Assembly: GCA_036429605.1 (NCBI GenBank)
Contig: JAVFKD010000016.1
Span: forward strand, 3,596,001-3,660,000
DNA from: Cladobotryum mycophilum
Taxonomy: Eukaryota > Ascomycota > Sordariomycetes > Hypocreales > Hypocreaceae
Direction: 5' to 3'
DNA length: 64,000 nucleotides
Each line of letters starts with the position of its first letter. Positions within the stretch are counted from its first letter, which is position 1. The translations under genes and the position numbers were made by a program. The notes under the pieces are model-generated. The model was given only the letters and a program-made list of their open reading frames with translations. It was not told where the DNA came from and did not search any database. Below, one piece after another: positions 53,810-62,613 of the stretch.

Positions 53810-56746
53810 ACTAGCAGCAGGGCAGCATCCCGACCAAATCTAATAAACAAATCTATCAAATAGTCAAACAAATGAAGCTATTCCCAACTATCAAATAAAT
53901 AAATAAAGATAGGTCAAGATTTGATAGATTTGATCAAATATATAGGGTATTTTATAGACCGGAAAATATATTATCCGGTAATAAAATAGCAATAACGACT
54001 AATACTAAATTCTTCCTCGAACGCGAAAACACCACGAATTTAATCTTACATTGCTATTTTTATCACAATTATGACTTTTCTATTATATCACAACTTCGTT
54101 ATTCTATTATAACTCCAATGAGTCTCACTATCTTTCAAGCTTCCCGCCCTGTTAGTATACACTCGCAAATCGCTGCTACAAATGAAACTGCTTCCAATTC
54201 CGATTCCGCTCCTGCCGGTCAAAACACACTCGAAAACCTACCGATCGCGAGATGGCGAGGGCGACGTTTTATCCCTGAGCGATATCTATCTCGTAAAAGC
54301 TCAAGAGGCCGTACAAGCTGGATTAAAAATGAGGGGATCTTTGTTCAAGAGCTCCTTCAAGATGACAAGCTTGGAGAGGTCTTTTGGATCTGCCGACGTT
54401 GTGATGAACAATATACCCTCGGATTGCCCTTCAAAGCCTCAGCAACAACCTCCGCAACCGATCATCTTCGAAAAAAGCATCGTATCATAGAATCTGATCT
54501 AACTGATCTATCTACTGGTTCCGAATCCGAAGACCCTAGCCTTCATCCTCGTAAACGACAACGATTTCATACTACACCTCTCTCAAAGACCCAGTTATTG
54601 AAGATTCACGAGCTTCTTGCTGGTTTTATTGTTGATACAGACCAACCCTTTTCTATCTTCGATAATTCGTATATTCGGAAGGTCTTCCTTGAGTTCAATT
54701 CGTCGCTTTCAAGTCAAATCTCTTGGAGTCGAACAAGTCAACGTCAATGTGTTGATACCCTCTTTCTATCAAAGAAAGAGATAATAAAACAGGGACTTCA
54801 TAACGCTCTTTCACAAATCCACCTTGGCTTTGATCTATGGACTTCACCAAATCGACTTGCAATAATGGCGGTTACAGGTCACTTTCTCGACCAAAATGGT
54901 CATCAACAACAACGTCTCCTTGCTTTACGAGAGCAGCCTGGATCCCATACAGGTATACACCTTGCTAATACTCTTCATACGATAGTTGAAGACTGGGGAA
55001 TATCTACTCGACTTGGAACGATCGTCTCGGATAACGCCTCAAATAACGATACGTGTCTTCAACACCTTTTCAATATCCTAGATCCTACGATGACCTCAGT
55101 AGAGATATCAGAACGGCGAATGCGATGCTATGGCCATATACTCAACCTTGTTGCTCGTGCTTATTTGTACGGGGAGAATAGTGAATCCTTTGAGCAAGAG
55201 TCACAGGTTCATACGATTACAGATAACCTTGATAATGAGCTTAATCATTGGAGAAAGAAAGGCCCAATTGGCAAGCTACACAATATCGTTAGGTTCATTA
55301 GAGCCTCGCCTCAACGGTCCGCCCAATTCAAGAAGATTGTTCCCGAAGAACATGATCATAACGACTTTTTGTTACATAACGCGTCACCCCGTGAAGTTGA
55401 ACTGCTTCTCAATAACGAGACACGGTGGAATTCAACATATCTAATGATTGAACGCGCTATAGAAAAGCAACAGCAAATCCAAGGCTTCCTAGGGCAGAAC
55501 CAACTTGAAACAGACCGACAAAAGCGTATCCCTGACGAGGATATTCTTACGATTGAAGATTGGCGGCTTTTGATAGAGATTAAAGATATCCTTAAGCCCC
55601 TTTGGAGTCAAACGATGCGTTGCCAAGGTTGGGGCAAGGGAGATAGTCACGGCAGGATTTGGGAGATCATGACAGGCATTGAGTTCCTTCTTACACATCT
55701 TGAGCATTGGAAAGTGTTCTTTACCCCCTACTGATGAGGAAATCGAAGAGACTCAGAGTCAAATACAGACTACAAATCGTACCCGAACAACACGAAGCCA
55801 ACAGCCTTGTTACGATCAGCCAAGACAACGAACCTCACGATCAAATCCGATAAATAAGCTTCCAGAGCATACAAGAAAGGAATATCTAATACAGGGGGAA
55901 CGGATACAAGGCCTTGTTGATGATTCAAGATCGTATCTTCGGCTTTCTATTCTGAACGCTTGGCAAAAGCTTAATTTATATTATACAAAGCTTGGAGAAT
56001 CACCTCTCTTTGCTGCTGCAGTTATCTTACAGCCTAACCTAGGTATTCGATGGCTTGAAGATCGTTGGAATAGTGAGGAACAGCTTGTATGGCTTCGTGA
56101 TGCAAAGAAAGGTCTTGCTGCATACTGTGAGCGTTGGTATCAGCAACATCCTGATCCTGATCCTATCATACAAGCTCCAAGCCTTCACGATACCCTCTTT
56201 TCCCAACCACCAAGTCTTGATAGTCTTTACGATGATTGGCTCAACTGTACGACTGTACGGCAAGATGAGGGCTCTGAGCTTGAGAGATACTATCATCTTA
56301 AGCTTACACAACGAGTTGATCCAATTCCTTGGTGGATATCTCAAAGGGAATCGTTTCCAATACTCAGTAAGCTTGCCTTGGATATATTGGCAATTCCTGC
56401 GATGGCTTCGGACTGTGAGAGGGCATTTAGCTTAGCAAAGCTTACACTATCGTCTCAACGACTTTCAATGAGGGCCTCAACGCTTGAAAAGGCGCAATGC
56501 TTAAAGAACTGGCTAAGGCGAGGAGCAGTTACGCTTAGAGATCCCTTTTTTGTACCAGAATTATAGATTAAAGACTAATACAACCTTTTGGGGCTCCGGA
56601 ATAGCTTCACATTCAATTGATTCAAATCTATCAAATCAAATCAAATCGAGCCAAATCAATCAAATCTACCCTCTTAATACGATCAAACAGTCAAATCCCA
56701 ATGCCTCATTTGCTTTGTTTGGTCGGGATGCTGCGCTGACTAGCAG
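53810..56746 (+). mobile_element. Complete hAT transposon with 8-bp target duplication
   Basis: The element is 53818-56738 (2,921 bp). Its ends are inverted repeats that match at 16 of the first 17 bases (CAGGGCAGCATCCCGACC at the left; the right end read inward has CAGC in place of CAGG) and go on to match through CAAA. The 8-bp duplication ACTAGCAG flanks it at 53810-53817 and 56739-56746. Subterminal repeats of AAATCTATCAAAT type occur at both ends, the likely transposase binding sites. The transposase is inside. Perfect duplications and near-perfect ends indicate a recent insertion. Confidence 0.95.
54118..56566 (+). CDS. hAT-family transposase (one frame break)
   Basis: Two ORFs join to 815 residues if the run of five C at 55724-55728 is four. 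Residues 70-130 hold a BED-type zinc finger (WICRRCDEQY, ATDHLRKKHR). The catalytic region includes HLGFDLWTSPNRLAIMAVTG, IVSDNASNND and RCYGHILNLVARAYLYG. The C-terminal hAT dimerisation domain is present: WWISQRESFPILSKLALDIL, then ASDCERAFSLAKLTLSSQR. Cut-and-paste transposase producing 8-bp duplications, which fits the flanks seen here. Apart from the homopolymer, the gene looks intact. Confidence 0.92.
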
Positions 56747-57661
56747 CCAGCAGCCGACTGAATTGAATCATATTGAAAGGAATACAGCAAGAGACAGGCG
56801 TAGACTTGTTATAGCCCTTGCTACCAATGAGTCAGCATATGTTTTACAGCGAACATCTGAGCAAGCCAATGTTATAATCGACCTCACTGCCGACTTTCAA
56901 ACCCGGATTATGCTGCAAACGGCTAAAATTCATAGGGTTACGTTTGAGGTCACTCCTGACCACCAACGATGCCAATGCCATAAGCAGCTTCCTGATAAGC
57001 CTCTAAAACGCATGATAAACAATAGTAAAGTAAGTCACTTATTTTAGGTTTCTTGATCTTTTTTGTATTTACTATTAACCTAGTTATTATGCGATGATTG
57101 CGCCTTAAAAGCCCCTCAATCCCAATTAGTGACTCAGTATAACACAAAGGAATGCCCGATTTGCTATGATATGGACAACCTTTATTACACTAAATGTGGT
57201 GAGTCTCCTTGATACATAAGGGTGTATGCTCTAATGCAGTCAGGTCATGTTATCTGTGGAACTTGTTGGCTAAGACTGATACGGATATGGGATCTTGAAC
57301 ACGCTGGAAAAACCCGTGAGTTCCCTGTTATTAATTGTTCATGGTGTAAGGAAAGATTAGAATCAAAGCTTGTGCGGGTAGAGCCACTTCGGCTTGAAAT
57401 CGAGTGTATCGATTTAACATTAGAATAACTTTTCATAAATACTATATTTAGTTTATGATTTTGACCATATTCGTTTGTATCGTGTAGCTTGCCTGGAAAA
57501 TAATATGCTGTTGTTATTTCCTCCCGCTCCTTAGTCTATTAAGTTTGTAGTTAGAGATGTTTTTGGCTCCAGGTGGTAGGGTATTTAAGAAGGCGCGATC
57601 CCGCTATCCTAAGTAACTTATTGCATCCTTACATTCAGACGTTTGAAAATTTTTCGATTCC

Positions 57662-58479
57662 ATGATGGACTCAGACCAATCTCCTACGAGAGGCGTAGCT
57701 CAGGAGCGAGGAATGTATGTTCCTTCGACACCAATGGTACACCCTACCACCCGAATCGGCCTCCTGGCCAATGGACAACACCAAGTACGACATCAAATGT
57801 CCAAAAAGTCCTTGCCGGAAAGCGGCTCTAACAGTGGCCGTCAGAGAGTCTACCAAGCCGTCAAAAACACCACATTTGAGTCTGATGGTCAGAAAAGGAA
57901 TAAGGCTCGACTATCTAAAAAGCGTTCATCAACAAGTGGCTTTGCTGTGTATGGCCAGGGGAAAGTCGAGTATCAAGCAACGAAAAAGCGTAAAATAGTA
58001 ATCGACCTCACAACAAATCATTACAACTGTCTATGCGGCAATGCACTATCTCCTGGGCCTAAGCATCGCGTTAAAGGGAGTGTAAGTATGCCCTGGTTAA
58101 TACTATGATATATATACTAATTTCTTTAGATTATATGTGCCTATTGTGTTCCATATTACTCACCAGACGAATTAATAATGCAATACCATTGGGAAAACTG
58201 CATTTTATGCGAGTTATCTGGACAAGAAGTCCAAAATAGGCGGTTGATGTTTACGAAGTGTGGTAAGTTAAATTACAAAACTTAGAAATTTATATTCTAA
58301 TTCGTTTAGGTCATGCGTTTTGCAATGCATGTTGGAAGGAATGGGGTAAGGAGTTAGCGGCTCGAGCCATGTCCCAACCAACAATACATAAGTGCCCTCA
58401 ATGTAAAGAAAATCTACCATCAGAGCTTGAACCGGCACAGCGACGTCAAACTGGAATTGAAAATATTGAGGTAGACTAA
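57662..58479 (+). CDS. SIM-RING protein gene B (intact paralog)
   Basis: Exons 57662-58081, 58130-58262 and 58310-58479, with introns of 48 and 47 nt, give 240 residues. It starts MMDSDQSPTRG. Near residue 119 is IVIDLT, a SUMO-interacting-like motif, followed by CLCGN. The RING finger is complete: CILC, TKCGHAFC, NACW and CPQC. Exon structure and motif order match gene A just upstream, including an intron between the Cys and Gly-His of the RING (TKCG|HxxC). The N-terminal parts have diverged. The expected role is an E3 ubiquitin ligase acting on SUMO-modified nuclear proteins, which is inference from the motif pair. Confidence 0.8.
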
Positions 58480-58527
58480 AGACAACAACCACACTGTATA
58501 AGTTTATTAATATATTCTAAAATTCTA

Positions 58528-59121
58528 TTAAAGCAAGATTGAGTCATCCTCTGGTCGCTCACTAAGATAATTCCGTGCCATGATCGGTCGTGGGCCTAGT
58601 ATCTCGCCCGCGGCGTTCATGTCAAAGCCATACAAAGTCTCATTGATTATCTCCCAGCTGATCTCAATGTGTCCGGCATGACAGGCAGAAGACGATAACT
58701 CGCTTAGTACCGAATAACTGAAGTCTAATCCCGGTGCGCCAACGGCGTTCCACTTATTATTACTCGAGGGCCCTGTACCACACCGCTCACAGCCGTCGCC
58801 AATAAAGAGTGGCTGGTTATATGTTATTCCGTTTACAGAAACTCTAACTCTTTTCCCACAATATTTGGCGAAGTTGCCTGCAAGCTCAGTGTGATTCATT
58901 GCGACGATATAGTTGGAATTAATCTGGTTCAATGACAAAGCCGCATTGTTGCATTCCACCACGCCCATGTTTTGAAAGGTAAAGTTAGCACCACATGCCT
59001 CAGTCTTCTCAATATCATAGTAGTAGGTGCCAAATCCAGTTCCACTTGTAAGGACGTCTTGTGCTAAGGTAGGCAACCCAAGTTGTAAAAAGGCCACAAT
59101 AGCAAGAATATAAGTATTCAT
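58528..59121 (-). CDS. Secreted double-psi beta-barrel/expansin-like protein
   Basis: An ORF of 197 residues in one exon. A signal peptide (MNTYILAIVAFLQLGLPTLA) is followed by GTGFGTYYYDIEKTEACG, the typical first strand of double-psi beta-barrel proteins such as RlpA, barwin and expansin-like proteins. ECNNAALSLNQINSNYIVAM, YCGKRVRVSVNG and GDGCERC continue the fold. Six or more Cys can pair. Further on, HIEISWEII ends the barrel. It would be exported and may bind cell-wall polysaccharide. No lytic Asp pair is obvious, so activity is doubtful. Confidence 0.7.
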   Translation of the reverse strand: MNTYILAIVAFLQLGLPTLAQDVLTSGTGFGTYYYDIEKTEACGANFTFQNMGVVECNNAALSLNQINSNYIVAMNHTELAGNFAKYCGKRVRVSVNGITYNQPLFIGDGCERCGTGPSSNNKWNAVGAPGLDFSYSVLSELSSSACHAGHIEISWEIINETLYGFDMNAAGEILGPRPIMARNYLSERPEDDSILL

Positions 59122-59461
59122 GATAAAAAAACAATTAAAAAAGTAATAGCCCTTGGCTACTGTGAAATTATCATAGATTTAAATACTCGACCAAATATAA
59201 GCTTGAATATATCTAGCCATTTCTGGCTCACTTTTGCATTTACCTTCGCTTATTTGTAGCCTGAAAGTGATATTGGACATTTTAAGCTGTTTTAATCGTT
59301 TGCTTTCTCTTTGTTTGTACCTAGTACCCTTTATAAATAGGTAAGGACTTAACTATTTATCTCCGAAGTTTCTCCCTAACACAACTATAACTCCCTGCTA
59401 TCTTTTTTATATCTAGTTCATTTTAATCACCGAATCCACCTGCTGTCTAAAAATTAGCCAA
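59122..59461. promoter_or_regulatory. Divergent intergenic region
   Basis: Upstream of both the secreted protein gene (minus) and the Clr2-like gene (plus). No motif recognised. Confidence 0.4.
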
Positions 59462-60478
59462 ATGATGGCACGTACCAAGCGAAAGGCCCGGGTGAACACT
59501 GGTGGTCGAGGCTCTAAACGCTGTCTAACGACCGCTGCTCGTGAGAGTGTTGCCGTACCAGTAATTACAATCACGGATCCGCCTTCTATGTGGACTCTAA
59601 AAGCATCACTTCTCTTTAGAGCCGGAGAGATGGTTTGGTATCGGGACACAACTGGATTGCGGCTTGCCGTGATTCAAGCCCCTCCCAAAAACAGTACATA
59701 TAGGTTGCTGCCCCTCGGTTACCAGACACTGTTTCAACAGAAGGACCAAATTGTGTTTATGAATGAAAACAATTTGCTTCCATTTCGTTGCCGTAGCCTA
59801 CCACCCAATGGTATTATTCCGGAGGGTAAGGTGCGCTTTGACGATTTATTTAGAGACGCCGGGACTAGCACTAAGATGTTGGAGCTCATGAACCTCGGAG
59901 CATCAAAAATGGCTGCAATGATGATTAGCTGTCATACTTCCCTCTGGACCCGCCAGGACAAGGAAATTAATAGCTATCGCGGGTGCTTCTTTGGAGCCGA
60001 ACGCATTGAGATTGGCGACTGCCTTAGCCTTAGAGGACCCCTGCCAGGGCAAACGGGTACGTGGACGAATGTGTTGGAGGTACGCAAGATCTATACACTG
60101 GAGAATCATTACCCTGGATATGTCATCTGCCGGGGATCTGTTTATGAGCTTGCAGAAGGTACGGAAAGCTCCGAAGATTTTAATCCTGAAACCCTACCAG
60201 CAGCTTTGCAACACGAGCAAGATTATCAACGTTACTGGACTCTTTTCGATGCAGATATCTCAGTCACAGAGCTATGCATTAGCGGTCGGTTTTATCCGAC
60301 AGAGCAAATAACATCTCTCTCTCATGAGGTAGCTGTTTTCAATGATCGCATGGATATTAAGGAATGGTACGTTGAGCAGAAGCTTAACAGACTGGATTCA
60401 CTGGGTGCTTCTATACCAGAAAACTCCGCACTCAGCTTAGAGCCATATGTGATTGAGGAGAGATCTATTTCGTTTTAA
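59462..60478 (+). CDS. Clr2-like chromatin-silencing factor
   Basis: An ORF of 338 residues. The first 30 residues are basic (MARTKRKARVNTGGRGSKR). Residues 50-130 have FRAGEMVWYRDTTGLRLAVI, YRLLPLGYQ and LLPFRCRSLPPNG. Residues 165-240 have YRGCFFGAERIEIGDCLSLR and GYVICRGSVYELAE, which resembles a BAH-like fold. This order matches Clr2 of the fission-yeast SHREC silencing complex and its fungal relatives, from memory. Clr2 tethers histone deacetylase activity to heterochromatin. If right, this is a shortened, single-exon accessory paralog. Confidence 0.5.
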   Translation: MMARTKRKARVNTGGRGSKRCLTTAARESVAVPVITITDPPSMWTLKASLLFRAGEMVWYRDTTGLRLAVIQAPPKNSTYRLLPLGYQTLFQQKDQIVFMNENNLLPFRCRSLPPNGIIPEGKVRFDDLFRDAGTSTKMLELMNLGASKMAAMMISCHTSLWTRQDKEINSYRGCFFGAERIEIGDCLSLRGPLPGQTGTWTNVLEVRKIYTLENHYPGYVICRGSVYELAEGTESSEDFNPETLPAALQHEQDYQRYWTLFDADISVTELCISGRFYPTEQITSLSHEVAVFNDRMDIKEWYVEQKLNRLDSLGASIPENSALSLEPYVIEERSISF

Positions 60479-60512
60479 GTCTTTTAAAAGATAGTATATC
60501 TTAAATATTATA

Positions 60513-61286
60513 TTATTCTTCACTTTCTAGCTTCCAGCCCTTGAGGCACCGTCTTCCGAACTCGTCTTTACCGTACACGCTAACAACATTTGTTTGTGCG
60601 TCAGGACTTATGATTGCAATATACTCAGGAATATTATCTACAGATACAAACTTTACTATACATCTTTCCGCGATATTTTTCTTCTTTTCTTTTCTAACCC
60701 CTTCGATACCTTGAATGCAATTACGTGGTATCTTAAAAATCGTATTCTCATCGCGACTGATTGCATAGAGTGATAGTTTGCCCCTTTTTAAACAAAATAA
60801 GCTAGCCGGGTTTTGCATCTCTAAGTGCTCTGGACACCGAGTAACATCACCGATGTATAATCTAATTTGAGATTTTTTAAACGTTATTACTTCTTTGGTT
60901 TGATCATAGCTGTCATAATCCACTAGTGACTCAAAGAACGTTTTTTTATGGAACCTTAAATCGCCGCTGTGATCCCTAACGATTATAGCTAGATTTATCC
61001 AGTGCTTTTTTCTACGAGAAGAAATGGTTTTTAAATCTCCAAGAAGCGTAGGAGAAAGTAGAGTGTTTCCAGCGCTTTTAACGCGCGCAACCTCGTTAAA
61101 CCAAGTTGTATTTTTAAACAGCAAGTGCCAAATCCATTCATAAGAGCGAGATGAAGGCAAGTGCTGTTGGGATCTTGTACTAGCCATATAGACTCTATGA
61201 AAGGATACGTGTGAGTGAGGGTCTAAGAAGCTTGTAATATGATTAATTAACTCTGCGGGGAATCGAAAAAGGCTGGAATTACTCAT
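60513..61286 (-). CDS. F-box protein
   Basis: An ORF of 257 residues. The N-terminus FRFPAELINHITSFLDPHSH followed by VSFHRVYMAS is an F-box-like motif. The rest has YEWIWHLLFKNTTWFNEVAR, common downstream of fungal F-boxes, and a beta-rich C-terminal half. It would link a substrate to the SCF ubiquitin ligase. The substrate cannot be told. It is convergent with the Clr2-like gene, with only 34 bp between the stops. Confidence 0.65.
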   Translation of the reverse strand: MSNSSLFRFPAELINHITSFLDPHSHVSFHRVYMASTRSQQHLPSSRSYEWIWHLLFKNTTWFNEVARVKSAGNTLLSPTLLGDLKTISSRRKKHWINLAIIVRDHSGDLRFHKKTFFESLVDYDSYDQTKEVITFKKSQIRLYIGDVTRCPEHLEMQNPASLFCLKRGKLSLYAISRDENTIFKIPRNCIQGIEGVRKEKKKNIAERCIVKFVSVDNIPEYIAIISPDAQTNVVSVYGKDEFGRRCLKGWKLESEE

Positions 61287-61671
61287 TGTAATAGTATAAT
61301 ATACAGAAAATTCCTGATTATAGCGTAGTATGTAATTAATATTTATAGAGTTTTAGGTTTACGTTAAGTTTGCTTTTATTATAATATATGGTAGTTTTTG
61401 GCTTAGAGTAGTATAATATTATACAAGTAGGTATTTATAATATTAGCTAATTAATAAGTATATTTATTATTGATTATGTAAAGGCAATTGTTAACTACTA
61501 AAGCTAATAAAAGCAGCCAGAAACTGCCTTAAGCCATTATTTACCTAACACAATCCAATTAACTAAGTTATATGATAACTTTAGCGAATAGACTAAATCT
61601 CTTTTTAACTCTGCACTAAAAACTACAATAACATTATAGAACTGAATTATAATTCTTAGACGTTTATTAAT
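61287..61671. promoter_or_regulatory. AT-rich divergent intergenic region
   Basis: Upstream of both the F-box gene and the gene at 61672. No motif recognised. Confidence 0.4.
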
Positions 61672-62379
61672 ATGCAGTCTAATGAGAGAGTGACTGCACA
61701 ACGGCGGAGCAATATAGATCGCCGGCAGGCAAGAGATGAGTGTCGAGAAGCCTTATCTAAACATATTCGTATGTTCTCTAAACAATGCAGTATTATGAGA
61801 CTGACCTTTGCAGGTGAGAAGTTAAGGATTGAAATAGCTCCCTCAGAAGTTAGACTAAACCCAAGAGACAAGGATCCATATTCTTGGAGAATACTCTCTG
61901 GGAAGGAGCTGATTTTTGAACCAATATTCTCTAAGAACCTCAGCGACCATTCTATAAGTACCTATCGTCTGCTCTGTCGGGAGGTTGGTAGGACATTTGA
62001 AGCGTCCGCAACATACGATCCTTCTGTCTCGGTACGTTATGTAAGCTAAGCCAGCACACTCGCTGACTTACAACTCTAGCAACTATCAACCCCAGAAATA
62101 AGCTTTAGTGTTGTGATTGAGCAACTGAAAGATGAGAACAATGAACTATCTCTACGACTTTGGCATTCAACGAGCGCTTTAGAGACGGAAATGGAGCACC
62201 GAAGAGTAATAGAGGAGAAGAACCAACGACTGCAGAATCAGCAGAAAGCCCTTGAGGCCAAAATACTAGAGTGTTCTAATGTTGCAAGTCATTTCCAAAG
62301 TCTAGTATGTATGTTATTTGCAGAAGTTGATAAAATATCGCCTGCCTTAGACAATCTTCGGCAACAGGCCGGCTTATAA
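61672..62379 (+). CDS. Small two-exon coiled-coil protein, unknown
   Basis: Exons 61672-62031 and 62080-62379, with a 48-nt GTACGT intron joined in phase 0, give 219 residues. Exon 1 starts basic and Arg-rich (RSNIDRRQARDECREAL). Its middle looks like a small beta domain (CSIMRLTFAGEKLRIEIA, YSWRILSGKELIFEP). Exon 2 is a coiled coil (LKDENNELSLRLWHS, then HRRVIEEKNQRLQNQQKALE). No family recognised. It is similar in layout to the small coiled-coil genes at 26.9 and 27.5 kb, though the sequences do not match by eye. Confidence 0.6.
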
Positions 62380-62613
62380 AGCAAATACAAAAAGTAGGGA
62401 TATTATCTTTTGTTGTTTTATATCAGAAATCAATAGCATAGAGGGGCAGTAATAACAATACGATAATCTAAAATAATAAACATTTGCTAAATTCCGATTG
62501 TTAAACTGCTTACCTCTCAGCACGCGGGTTTCCTTGTTTTTTGTTACTGTACGGGGACTAAGGCCCCTGAAAAAATAGGATAGCCAGTTAGAGTAATAAT
62601 AATAACTACTTAT

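Larger units (their letters stand above)
53801..57428 (+). pseudogene. SIM-RING protein gene A, split by a hAT transposon
   Basis: The ATG at 53801 is followed by 17 nt and then the hAT element; the frame resumes exactly at 56747 once the element and one copy of the 8-bp duplication are taken out. Downstream exons are to 57024, 57112-57198 and 57244-57428 (joins in phase 1). The protein has an N-terminal part with VIIDLT, a Cys pair (CQCHK), then a RING finger: CPIC, KCGHVIC, GTC and CSWC. It ends with IECIDLTLE. Hydrophobic-acidic VIIDLT-type motifs bind SUMO, so this resembles SUMO-targeted ubiquitin ligases. The insertion should silence it unless transcription starts inside the transposon. 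Confidence 0.75.
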
